Source of the DNA: Chloroflexota bacterium
Lineage (GTDB): Bacteria > Chloroflexota > Anaerolineae > Aggregatilineales > Phototrophicaceae
Direction of reading: 5' to 3'
DNA: 64,000 bases
Assembly (NCBI GenBank): GCA_026708115.1
Contig: JAPOVL010000035.1
Location: 62,001-126,000, forward strand
Positions within the stretch are counted from its first letter, which is position 1. Each line of letters begins with the position of its first letter. The notes under the pieces were generated by a model. It had not been told where the DNA came from, searched no databases, and worked only from the letters and a program-made list of their open reading frames with translations. A program made the translations under genes and the position numbers. Positions 53,760 to 62,743 of the stretch are shown one piece after another.

Positions 53760-53843
53760 ATGTTAGCTCCTGTTTCGACGAATTTGAGGTATTTTACTCC
53801 GCTTCGCCCTGTTGAAAAGCGTGAGAAAAGCGCTTGATGCAGA

Positions 53844-54305
53844 ATGCGGCGGATTGGGGCGCATGAACAGCAATTGACGACGATAATCCGCCCAGTTTGC
53901 CTGAATCCCGAAATCGCTAAATACGAACTAGAACAAATATACTATCATAGCGCCAAGTTACATTCTTGCGCCGCACCGATTGACATCAAGACCGGCGAGA
54001 AAGTATTTCGGCGTTATGGCAACAGGAGTTATACCTTCTTGCAAGAAGAAAACAGAAAAATGCTGGCAGGGCGGGAAATCGCGCTCATCCACAATCACCC
54101 CAACAACACAGCGGCATCGCAAGCCGATCTGGACGGGTCATTTTGGTTGGGCGCCAAATCCTTGACCGTTGTGACGCCATCCGGTTATCGCTATGTCTAT
54201 CTTCGCGGAACACAGAGGATGGAGCTTGCCGCCGTCATCAACGACAGTATATGTGGATACGGCTATAGACTGGGATATTCACATGGTTTGGCAAGGGCAG
54301 AATAA
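53844..54305 (+). CDS. JAMM/JAB-like metallo-domain protein
   Basis: A 153-residue protein, not recognised as a full family member, but with a clear JAB-type motif: IALIHNHPNNTAASQADLD at about residues 79-97 (H83-x-H85-P ... S92 ... D95), the zinc site of JAMM isopeptidase-like proteins. It is followed by WLGAKSLTVVTPSGYRYVYL strands. The first 40 residues (LNPEIAKYELEQIYYHSAKLHS) are helical. JAB domains of this HNHP...SxADL type occur at the ends of polymorphic toxins and in phage tail proteins. It overlaps the next small gene by 23 bases. GC is lower than the flanks, so it may be the C-terminal remnant of a transferred larger gene. Confidence 0.65.
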   Translation: MRRIGAHEQQLTTIIRPVCLNPEIAKYELEQIYYHSAKLHSCAAPIDIKTGEKVFRRYGNRSYTFLQEENRKMLAGREIALIHNHPNNTAASQADLDGSFWLGAKSLTVVTPSGYRYVYLRGTQRMELAAVINDSICGYGYRLGYSHGLARAE

Positions 54306-54648
54306 AGTGGGGGAATTCATCAAAGAGATCGACATTGACGAGGATGATCTCGAAGAGATTACCGATCTTTTTGGGCTAAAGGATCAATTACTGCTGGGCA
54401 ACTTCGCTATAGGTGAATCCGCTGCTGCGATTGATTGGGCAACTAGAACCGCTGGGGGTTCTCTGGACTTTGCTCAACTCGAAGACCGCATCACATTAGG
54501 AATTGCTATGATCTTTCAGAAACAAGGGTATTACGAAGATGACTATAAAATCTACTGTGATGAGATGATGAAATGGGTGAAGAGGCAAGCTGGACAAGAT
54601 AAATTCAGATTGCCAAAAGTAGGAGAAGTCCTGCCGCAATATGATTAG
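54283..54648 (+). CDS. Small acidic protein of unknown function, partner of the JAMM-like gene
   Basis: I do not recognise this 121-residue protein. It is acidic and helical, beginning MVWQGQNKVGEFIKEIDIDE, with ELEDRITLGIAMIFQK-like helices (QLEDRITLGIAMIFQK) and ending KVGEVLPQYD. No signal peptide or membrane segment is seen. Small acidic proteins directly after toxin domains are often immunity proteins, which is the main reason to suggest that role here. The start overlapping the previous gene is preferred; the frame stays open for 30 more codons upstream. Confidence 0.55.
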   Translation: MVWQGQNKVGEFIKEIDIDEDDLEEITDLFGLKDQLLLGNFAIGESAAAIDWATRTAGGSLDFAQLEDRITLGIAMIFQKQGYYEDDYKIYCDEMMKWVKRQAGQDKFRLPKVGEVLPQYD

Positions 54649-54874
54649 GAAATCCGATCTGGAGAATTGGGGCGAGCCGTCCCATCTTCTCGATTCTGTG
54701 CACATCGCAACCGTAACAGGGCAGATGTCGAAGTCAAGCGAACACTGTAGCTTGCTAACCTGTCAGTTGCCAAAAACGAGTTTGACTGTTCTATTCAGCC
54801 AGACAAGTTTGCACTGTTCTTGATGACGACCGGCATGGCTGTCATCGGTAAATAGTCCAGGTAGATGTGTTTCT
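54649..54874. other. Intergenic region with a possible gene remnant
   Basis: No intact gene. In one frame the peptide NLSVAKNEFDCSIQPDKFAL, bounded by stop codons, looks more protein-like than chance and may be debris of a lost gene. Confidence 0.25.
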
Positions 54875-56035
54875 ATGGAAAAGGCGAAAAAAGGCACCGG
54901 GCCCAGAGCTATCGGTTGCCGCCGGCTGTTTCTGGCGGCTTGCATCGCTTTGGGTCTAATATGCAGCCTTCCATTTGTCCTGACTTCTCCAGAACTGCAA
55001 TGGCATATCGACCATAACATCAGGCCGCCTATCATCACGCCTGCCCCGGCGAGCAAGGAATCGGATCTGATCGCCTTCATCTGCACAAGGAACCACGGGA
55101 GTCATCCTGGCGCCATATATATCATTCACCCGGATGGACGTCAAGTAAGACAGATTCACGCGCGTTCATACGCGAGGTACGCAGATCTCAGTTGGTCGCC
55201 GGACGGCATGTGGGTAGCGGTGGTTATCAGCTATGTGTATGGTTTTTTGCCAAACGAGAAATATGAGATCTATCGAATTCGATTTGATGGGTTGGATTCC
55301 AGGCGTTTAACCTATAATCACTTCAGAGAATTTGGTCCTCGCTGGTCAAAAGACGGGAAATCCATTTGGTTCTTTAGCAGCGGAGCCATGCACAAAACAT
55401 CTATTGATGGGACTGAAATCAGTCAATCTTATGATTCATACATTGGATAGAATCTTTTGATGCGGCGTCTAGTTGACTGGTCTTCAGATGAGCAGAGAAT
55501 TATCGTGATCGGGACTTATGACGCAATTCTCTCTGGATCAGATTTCGATGGCTCAGATTGGCGAGAGTTTACGAGAGCGGGAATGCGTCCCGATGCCGTG
55601 GCCTGGTCCGCGGACGATGAGCGAATTATGTATTTCAGCAATGACGTAAGTTTTGAATTCTCCAAGTTGGTGGTATTTGATGTCAAAAAACAAGTTGAAC
55701 ACTTTTCACTGAAAATGAATTCAATTCACGACGCGCGATGGTTGCCAGATGGCAATTGGATCGCAATTAAGGGTCGAGCACTCGATGAAGACGGGGGAGC
55801 ACATATATATCTGCTCGATATTGACGCAGGTGTTATGAATTACGTTACAACAATGCGCACGGGCGATTTAGGCAGAATATCGTGGTCACCCGACAGCGAG
55901 TGGATTGCTTTTTCCACTTATCCATGGAGTGGAGGCGATAGTCGGATATTCAAGATAAAGCGGGATGCCACTGACTTGCAGCAATTGACAGACATGGATT
56001 GCAGAATAAGAGAAATGAGCTGGTCGCCGAAATAA
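54875..56035 (+). pseudogene. Membrane-anchored PD40-type propeller gene split by an in-frame stop
   Basis: The first part (191 codons) has a cytoplasmic lead, a membrane segment (LFLAACIALGLICSLPFVL), then PD40 repeats ADLSWSPDGMWVAVVI and PRWSKDGKSIWFFS. It ends at TAG (55448-55450). The same reading frame then continues without further stop for 195 codons with more repeats: DWSSDEQRIIVI, AWSADDERIMYFS, ARWLPDGNWIAIK and ISWSPDSEWIAFS, ending MSWSPK. Both parts together match one propeller of about 386 residues, like the intact relative near 22.5 kb. A nonsense mutation is the simplest reading; two separate proteins or read-through cannot be excluded. Confidence 0.65.
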
Positions 56036-56081
56036 ACTCTGGGACGGCAGCCTGTCCTTCCTGGTCAAGGCATTTAGTTAA

Positions 56082-56265
56082 CCATTACCTCTCACCTGCG
56101 CGCTGGACCTGGAAAATGCCCATTCAACCGAGTTCAGCCAGGATCATCCGCAACTGGAAACCGATGACGAACTGGTGCTGGAAGTGGCCTCCTCGCTACA
56201 ACACGAAGGGCTTTTAGAGCATTATTATCACGATCTGATAGCCTACCTGAAAAAATTCCCGTCCC
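56082..56265 (+). pseudogene. Possible remnant of a lost gene
   Basis: After an in-frame TAA the frame reads LDLENAHSTEFSQDHPQLET and then VLEVASSLQHEGLLEHYYHD and AYLKKFPSR, which has normal amino-acid usage and a helical look. It lacks a start and runs into the antisense of the next gene. I do not recognise the family. Confidence 0.25.
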
Positions 56266-56273
56266 GCCGCCAT

Positions 56274-57278
<1,005 letters not shown>

Positions 57279-57467
57279 ATTCCGGCTTTCTATTAATAAA
57301 GAATTTGCAATTCGAGGGATTGTATCCAAGAGAACTGCAAATGGCTATTCTAGCCTGATACTCGTCCAGTCTTGCAACGGACGACAGCTAAAGGCGGCGT
57401 CGAACTGTTTGGACACTCGAGCTTCAGATCTGCGCGAGTTTATGAGATTGCTTTGTGCCTGGCGTGA

Positions 57468-58295
57468 TTACCAACCCTCTTGCCGCATCTCGACGCCTTC
57501 CAGAACGGCCACTTGCCTGCCCTCCCGCTCGACCCAGACGCCGCAGGGCCCGCCCTGCTCGCTGACATCCAGTTCGACTTCCCTACCATCCATGCGCAGC
57601 ACGGGATGATACCACTTGGCCACCGCTTCGGCTTCGCCGACGATGTAGTGGCCAATCAAGGCGCAGCGGAAACGATCCGCGCTGGAGTTGGGATAGCTGC
57701 CATGCACCAATTGTCCGTTGAAGAACAAGACATCGCCGGGATCCATGACCAGCGGAATCGGCTCGTAACCGGGCGGCAGTTCCACCGTATCGTTGACGAA
57801 GCTGACATCCGTATCGGCATCAACCGTGCACAAAACAGGTATGTCCTGCGTGCCCGGCACGACGCGCAGGCAGCCATTTTCTTCGTCGCAGCGATCAATC
57901 GCCATCCAGGCCGCGACACAGGTGCCCGGCTCGACGCGTAAGTAGAACTGATCCTGATGCAGCGCCTGGCCGCGCGCGCCAGGCGGCTTGAAGTAAAACA
58001 TCGTCTGCACGGCATAGGGCTCGCGCCCCAGTATGCGCGTCATCCACTCGTTGAGGCGCGCGTCGATCATCCATCGCAAGCTGGTTTCGTCCCAGCGATG
58101 CGGCATCATGATTCGCGGATACTTGTGCAGCGGGTCATCTCGGTCCGAAACGTTATCAACAACTTCGTGCTTGTCACGATTCATTTGCGCGTAGTGATCT
58201 CGCAAACGCCCTACCTCGTCCGCGGCAAACAAACCGCGCGCGATCGTGTAGCCCTGCGCGGCAAACTCGCGTACGTTGTTATGCGACACAGCCAT
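57468..58295 (-). CDS. Phytanoyl-CoA dioxygenase family (PhyH) Fe(II)/2-oxoglutarate oxygenase
   Basis: A 275-residue oxygenase. The iron ligands are H113 and D115 (ALHQDQFYL) and H198 (LVHGSYPN); R210 in RFRCALIGHY should bind 2-oxoglutarate. YKYPRIMMPH and GCLRVVPGTQ are typical PhyH blocks. Members hydroxylate small molecules such as phytanoyl-CoA, ectoine or secondary metabolites; the substrate is not readable. GAGGGATCTGAG is a good ribosome-binding site. A second PhyH-like gene of different type is 650 bases away on the opposite strand. Confidence 0.87.
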   Translation of the reverse strand: MAVSHNNVREFAAQGYTIARGLFAADEVGRLRDHYAQMNRDKHEVVDNVSDRDDPLHKYPRIMMPHRWDETSLRWMIDARLNEWMTRILGREPYAVQTMFYFKPPGARGQALHQDQFYLRVEPGTCVAAWMAIDRCDEENGCLRVVPGTQDIPVLCTVDADTDVSFVNDTVELPPGYEPIPLVMDPGDVLFFNGQLVHGSYPNSSADRFRCALIGHYIVGEAEAVAKWYHPVLRMDGREVELDVSEQGGPCGVWVEREGRQVAVLEGVEMRQEGW

Positions 58296-58458
58296 CTCAG
58301 ATCCCTCATTGCAGTCCTGATTTTCCTATTGTAGCCACAAACTCGCCACTTGTCACAATTGCTCTCGCTACCCACAGGGCAATCGCATCAATTTGTTTTT
58401 CAACACCTTGGCACAGAAGTAGGGCCACTAAGTTACGCAACTCCACAATATAAGTCGG

Positions 58459-58537
58459 CGGTAGGGGCGACCCATCGGGTCGCCCGATACTCATACAGTT
58501 TCCACGCGTCGGGCGATCCAGCGGATCGCCCCTACCG
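58459..58537. repeat. Composite of two palindromic repeats inside a larger inverted repeat
   Basis: GGGCGACCC-ATC-GGGTCGCCC (58465-58485) and GGGCGATCC-AGC-GGATCGCCC (58511-58531) are enclosed by GGTAGGGGCGA on the left and TCGCCCCTACC on the right. The whole can fold as two small hairpins or as one long one. Confidence 0.75.
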
Positions 58538-58599
58538 GCTGTTGGTGGTTTTTGTTCTTTATTTCAACTAACTTCGATACGCTACCCAACTCTCATTCC

Positions 58600-58628
58600 T
58601 TGAACGTAAAGGCTGCCTGAGATAGACT
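58600..58628 (+). promoter_or_regulatory. Predicted promoter of the mazE-like gene
   Basis: TTGAAC and TAGACT are separated by 17 bases, ending 33 bases before the ATG. Confidence 0.5.
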
Positions 58629-58661
58629 CTATTGCGATGCGAATACAGGAGACAAGGCGAC

Positions 58662-58897
58662 ATGCTTGTCGAAATTGAGACATGGGGAAATAGCCTCGCT
58701 ATACGGATTCCAGAGGATTTCGCGCTCAAGCACGGGCTGGAAGTTGGTAGCCGGGTAAGACTGATCGTGGACAACACAAGTTCTGGAATTCAACTGCGAA
58801 AGCGTCCGCGCTATACCCTTGAAGAACTTCTCGCAAGCGTTCCTGAAGACTTTGAACCGGAAGAATGGGACACCGGTAGGGAAAGAAGTTTGGTGAT
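58662..58897 (+). pseudogene. mazE: Frameshifted MazE/AbrB-type antitoxin gene without a toxin gene
   Basis: The protein begins MLVEIETWGNSLAIRIPEDF and continues VGSRVRLIVDN, the swapped-hairpin AbrB/MazE DNA-binding domain, and then RYTLEELLASVPEDFEPEEW, the usual toxin-binding tail. At DTG the frame is lost: the zero frame runs on for more than 100 codons across the next gene (to 59249), whereas the +1 frame reads V-G-K-E-V-W-stop (58877-58897), the standard end of such antitoxins. A deletion of 8 bases between direct repeats CCGGTAGG would explain this exactly. No MazF gene follows. An AAGGCGAC site precedes the ATG. Confidence 0.78.
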
Positions 58898-58951
58898 TCC
58901 CACTAGGATGTTAGTTATTCGGTATGATCTGAACACAAGATGGAGCTTAAC

Positions 58952-59944
58952 ATGTTCGAATGGACATACGAAGAACTACCGCAGCCAACAACCGACCCGG
59001 ACACCCTCAAAGCCAACATCGACGAATTCGGCTACTGCCTGGTGGCAGACGCGATTCCAGCCCAGCAACTGGCCCGCGCCAAACAGCGCCTGCTCGAACA
59101 AGCCGCGGCGGAATTGCAAGCCGGCCACGCCTTTGAAGACGGCGGCGCCAAGCAGCAATGGGGCGCCTTCACCGACAAAGAGGGCAATGTCCGGCGCGAT
59201 GCTTTCTCCGCCGCAGCCGGCGGCGTCAACCAGCGCGTCTGGATGCTGATCAACAAGGGCAAGGTCTGGCGCGAGCTGCTGGCCCAGCCAACCGTGCGCG
59301 CGGTCGTCGGGCACGTACTCGGCAAGGACTATTTGCTCTCCAGCTACGGCGCCAATATTGCCAAACCGGGCGGCATCGCCATGAACCTGCACACCGATCA
59401 ATGGTGGATGCCAGAGCCCATCCACCGTCGGCCCAACCCGGTGCCCGCCGGCTCCTTGACCCGCGAACTCTCCAACCGCGTGGACGAGCGCCCGGCCATG
59501 ATCGCCCCGCCCGTGGTCGTCAACGTCATGTGGATGCTCAACGACTTCACTGAAGAAATCGGCGCCACCCGCATCGTGCCGCGCAGCCATCTCTACGGGC
59601 GCCGCCCGGACAAAGACAAAGATAAGGATGTCGTCAGCATCCCGGCCGAAGGCGTCGCCGGCAGCGCCATGCTCTTCGACGGCCGCATCTGGCACGGCAC
59701 CGGCGCCAACGTCAGCGATACGCAGCGGCTGGGCGTCCTGACCACTTTCGTCGCCCCCCAGTTCCGCACGCAGGTCAATTTCACCATGGCCACCGCGCCC
59801 GAGGTGGTAGCCGCAGCCGACGACGATCTGCTGGCGCTGCTGGGCTTCAAAATCTGGAACGCCTATGGGCGGATCGAGAGCCCGGTGGCGGGTTATATTC
59901 GTCAGGGCGAGCGGTCCCTGGGGGAGTTGAAGCCGCAATCTTGA
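58952..59944 (+). CDS. Phytanoyl-CoA dioxygenase-like (PhyH) Fe(II)/2-oxoglutarate oxygenase
   Basis: A 330-residue oxygenase with iron ligands H147 and D149 (AMNLHTDQWW) and H248 (GRIWHGTGANVS), and R259 for 2-oxoglutarate. ATRIVPRSHLYG is the conserved strand before the second histidine. Longer than the other PhyH gene because of an N-terminal helical part. GGAGC five bases before the ATG supports this start rather than an ATG four codons earlier. The last 60 bases have a degenerate duplicate after the next gene. Substrate unknown. Confidence 0.88.
   Translation: MFEWTYEELPQPTTDPDTLKANIDEFGYCLVADAIPAQQLARAKQRLLEQAAAELQAGHAFEDGGAKQQWGAFTDKEGNVRRDAFSAAAGGVNQRVWMLINKGKVWRELLAQPTVRAVVGHVLGKDYLLSSYGANIAKPGGIAMNLHTDQWWMPEPIHRRPNPVPAGSLTRELSNRVDERPAMIAPPVVVNVMWMLNDFTEEIGATRIVPRSHLYGRRPDKDKDKDVVSIPAEGVAGSAMLFDGRIWHGTGANVSDTQRLGVLTTFVAPQFRTQVNFTMATAPEVVAAADDDLLALLGFKIWNAYGRIESPVAGYIRQGERSLGELKPQS
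59876..59935 (+). repeat. Left copy of a degenerate 60-bp direct repeat
   Basis: It lies at the end of the PhyH-like gene and aligns without gaps, 48 of 60 positions identical by my count, to 61325-61384 beyond the binding-protein gene. Confidence 0.75.
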
Positions 59945-60082
59945 GACTATCCAACCGCGCTTCTGTGTTATCATAAACTATGAAGGCTGTGTCGCTCGCT
60001 GCGGGCCTCTGCCGCTATAGCGCGAGCAACGACCAATATCGGTCGGCGCTGCCTAAGTACCTGATAACAACAGGAGGTTAGA

Positions 60083-61321
60083 ATGACTAGGAAGACATTC
60101 ATTACGGCGCTTATTCTTTTGCTGCTGGCGGCCCCCGCCCTAGCGCAGCCGGATGAAGACAAGCCCAGCGTTTGGCTGCTATCCTTCTACCCCTTCGGTC
60201 CTACCAATGCCATCCAGACCGGCATGCTGGACGTGCTGGAGGCCTATGGCTTCATCAGTCCGGAAGACCGATCGGATCAACGCATGCAGGTCATGATCGA
60301 GTCGGCGGATAATTCACCCATCGAATTCAACCGCTTGGAAGCCAACTTTGATCTCGACCGGCTGCGGGAATTGATCGCATTCGCGCTGGATCACGAGCCA
60401 GACGTGCTGGTGACGATCTCCGCGCCCATGACCCTGGCGGCGCTCCAGGCTACCGCTGATATGGATGACCCGCCCGCGATATTTTTCACCGATGTTTACA
60501 ATCCCTATGAGGCCGGCATCGCCCAAGCCTCTTGCATCAAGCCGGACCACGTCACTGGTACGCAATCCCAAATAGACTATGAAGCAATCGCGCGCTTGCC
60601 CCTGCTGCAAAACCCCGATACCAAGACCATCGGCGCGATATACAATGCCGGCGATGCCAGCGGGGCGTACGGCGCCAGCCAGATTGCCACGATGGGCGAG
60701 TCGCTTGGCTTGACTGTCGAACAAGCCGCCGTCGCTTCCCTGGCGGATCTGTCGCTGGCCACCGAAGGACTGGTCAGCAAGGGCGCCGAAGCCATCCTGC
60801 TGCCGATGGACTACATGATGTTGGCCGGGCTACCGCTCATCTCCGGCGTCGCCATGGAACAGGGCATTCCGGTATTCTTCGCCAGCCTGGACGGCTTGAT
60901 CCTGGGCGCCACCGTCGGCGCCGGTTTCTCCCAAATCCTGGAGCTGGGGGACGCCGTCGGCTTGATGGTGGCGGCCTACTTGGCCGGCGATCTGGATCCC
61001 GCCAGCACCGAAATCAGCGCGCTGGCCGGCGACATGGTTGTCGGCATCAATATGCACACCGCCGGGCAAATGGACTTCAGCTTTTCCCAGGACCTGCAAG
61101 AACGCGCTGATTTGTCCCTCGCCATGAACGAAGAAGCGGGCCTGCCCTCGATCATGCCCATCAGTCCCGCGGCCCAGGCCGCAGTTGGACAAGCCTTCTT
61201 CGGCGGGCCAGCGCCGCTCGAGGCTCGCCAAGAGCGCGACCAGGCTTTCCTGGCCGGCCTGGCCTGCACGGCCGAGCGCATCGCCGAGCAGCGTGCCGAA
61301 CTGGACGCCACAGAGGGCTAG
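60083..61321 (+). CDS. Orphan ABC substrate-binding protein (PF04392, TrpX/YcjX-like type)
   Basis: A 412-residue exported protein. Signal peptide MTRKTFITALILLLLAAPAL ends ALAQPD. The mature part has the two-lobed layout of the ABC_sub_bind family: SVWLLSFYPFGPTNAIQTGM, EPDVLVTISAPMTLAALQAT, PAIFFTDVYNPYEAGIAQAS, KTIGAIYNAGDASGAYGASQ and a hinge, then GIPVFFASLDGLILGATVG. This family is known for amino-acid-type or other small-molecule uptake, with permease and ATPase usually adjacent; here neither is present. AGGAGGTTAGA gives a strong ribosome-binding site. Its flanking direct repeats suggest the segment was inserted or rearranged. The leader (about 59988-60030) can form a GC-rich stem-loop. 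Confidence 0.85.
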   Translation: MTRKTFITALILLLLAAPALAQPDEDKPSVWLLSFYPFGPTNAIQTGMLDVLEAYGFISPEDRSDQRMQVMIESADNSPIEFNRLEANFDLDRLRELIAFALDHEPDVLVTISAPMTLAALQATADMDDPPAIFFTDVYNPYEAGIAQASCIKPDHVTGTQSQIDYEAIARLPLLQNPDTKTIGAIYNAGDASGAYGASQIATMGESLGLTVEQAAVASLADLSLATEGLVSKGAEAILLPMDYMMLAGLPLISGVAMEQGIPVFFASLDGLILGATVGAGFSQILELGDAVGLMVAAYLAGDLDPASTEISALAGDMVVGINMHTAGQMDFSFSQDLQERADLSLAMNEEAGLPSIMPISPAAQAAVGQAFFGGPAPLEARQERDQAFLAGLACTAERIAEQRAELDATEG

Positions 61322-61324
61322 TCG

Positions 61325-61384
61325 GAGAGTCCAGTGGCAGGTTATATTAAGCGGGGCGAGCGGTATCTGGGGTAGTTGCGGCCG
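61325..61384 (+). repeat. Right copy of a degenerate 60-bp direct repeat (remnant of a PhyH-like gene end)
   Basis: It encodes the decayed peptide ESPVAGYIKRGERYLG followed by a stop, matching the end of the PhyH-like gene (ESPVAGYIRQGERSLGELKP). Confidence 0.75.
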
Positions 61385-61426
61385 TTGTAGCAGCCTGCCA
61401 GCACTTACAATAATGGTGAAGTTCTG

Positions 61427-62695
61427 ATGATTGAATGGTTGGTACTTGCAAAGACCATAGCTGAAGTAGTCGGTATAAGCGTCGGTGTTATTCAAGCTGG
61501 CAATGAGATTCTTCGTTTGATAAGTGCAAAACAAGACAGCGCAAAAGGCTTTGTCTGTGTAGTTCAAGAGGTTCAGTATAGTAAGAAGTTGTTTATCGGC
61601 CGCTCTACTGATCCACACCAATGGCTGTCTCGTTTAAGCAAGACAATTCCGGGCACTCTCGCGCCCATTCTTGTCATTCCGACTAAGGACTCTCGAACGT
61701 TGGAGAAAGCGCTGAAGAGAATATATGCGCCGACTGGTTTCGAGGATGCGTGGTTCAATTTGGATGAAACGCAAGTGACTGAACTGTTACAACTGCAGAT
61801 TGTGGTTGATCAAGCTGTCGGAAACAAAATCAATCCGAGTGTTGAGCTTACATCCGAAGATCTGGAACGGGCAAAGCGATTATATCAACTACTTTCAAAT
61901 GCTACTGAGGGAACGGAAATCCAACTGGATCAGGATTCGAAATCGGATGCGCCGCTTGAATTGAATCTGAAAAGCGTACCCATTGTCAACTATCGCACTC
62001 TTGCGACGCGTAAACGGCGATCAGGCTATCTTGTCGTGGTTCGAGATGTAGAGTCCAACCTGTACAAGATAGCAAGTACTGGGAATTTGGCACAATATAT
62101 CGATAAGGCGCTAAGCAAGGTCAGTCTCCTCTTCGGTCTGGAGTTGGTCATGGCCCTGGAGTCGTCAAACGTGTACGATGTCGAGAAAAACCTATCAATT
62201 CTCTACCCGGCAAGGGACAAGAATGGATGGTTAAGTCTGTCGCCAGCTCAGTTGCAGGAAATCCGCAATCTTGGTTCGTCGGATGTTGTGCACGCTATCA
62301 CCTTCGTTACACCCAAGACGCATTGGGGACTGGAATGTCTGCCCGCCCGTGCCTACAGAAAATACACGCAGCTCCAAGAGCCGGCAGGATATGTATGCAT
62401 CGTACAAGGTGCAAAACGCGGCCAGCAATACAAGATTTGGCGTACCGACCAACTCAAAGATTCGGGCGGTTTATTTGGAATGCCCGGGCAGCTGAACAAT
62501 CCGCATGATGCATTGTATTCGCCCGAACCCGTAAAATTCAAATGCATTATCCGGTCGGAGTACGCCAAGCCTTTCGAAGCATTCCTGAAAAAGCGGTACG
62601 CTCGATTCAAAAGCAAGGGCGACTTGTTCAAGCTGGACGATTGGTACAAGTTAGAAAACGCACAACTGGACGAAATACGCAAACTAGGGATCTAA
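61427..62695 (+). CDS. Membrane-tethered protein with three degenerate GIY-YIG/T5orf172-like repeats
   Basis: I do not recognise this 422-residue protein as a named family. A short hydrophobic N-terminus (LAKTIAEVVGISVGVIQAG) may anchor it. Three repeats follow at about 41-122, 200-281 and 321-421. Each opens with a strand pair, GFVCVVQ...KLFIGRSTDP, GYLVVVR...LYKIASTGN and GYVCIVQ...YKIWRTDQ, and closes with AWFNLDETQVTELLQL, GWLSLSPAQLQEIRNL or DLFKLD...LDEIRKL. This is the outline of GIY-YIG nucleases of the T5orf172/Mug113 kind, but the catalytic tyrosine, arginine and glutamate are not consistently kept, so the repeats are probably binding modules. GC is lower than neighbours. Confidence 0.7.
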   Translation: MIEWLVLAKTIAEVVGISVGVIQAGNEILRLISAKQDSAKGFVCVVQEVQYSKKLFIGRSTDPHQWLSRLSKTIPGTLAPILVIPTKDSRTLEKALKRIYAPTGFEDAWFNLDETQVTELLQLQIVVDQAVGNKINPSVELTSEDLERAKRLYQLLSNATEGTEIQLDQDSKSDAPLELNLKSVPIVNYRTLATRKRRSGYLVVVRDVESNLYKIASTGNLAQYIDKALSKVSLLFGLELVMALESSNVYDVEKNLSILYPARDKNGWLSLSPAQLQEIRNLGSSDVVHAITFVTPKTHWGLECLPARAYRKYTQLQEPAGYVCIVQGAKRGQQYKIWRTDQLKDSGGLFGMPGQLNNPHDALYSPEPVKFKCIIRSEYAKPFEAFLKKRYARFKSKGDLFKLDDWYKLENAQLDEIRKLGI

Positions 62696-62743
62696 TTGCC
62701 TATAGCATAGCCTTTATGTGGTAAGGTAAATTTGGAAAAAACC

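Larger units (their letters stand above)
58296..58661. other. Intergenic region between divergent genes
   Basis: It holds the promoter of the mazE-like gene and a double copy of the palindromic repeat. The remainder shows nothing recognisable. Confidence 0.45.

Noticed and set aside
58940..58951. Earlier ATG for the second PhyH-like gene
   Set aside because: It lies within and before the GGAGC binding site that fits the later ATG, and the extra four residues are not conserved.
59988..60030. GC-rich stem-loop in the leader of the orphan binding protein, considered as a riboswitch
   Set aside because: It can pair, but it matches no riboswitch consensus that I know and is too short for most classes.
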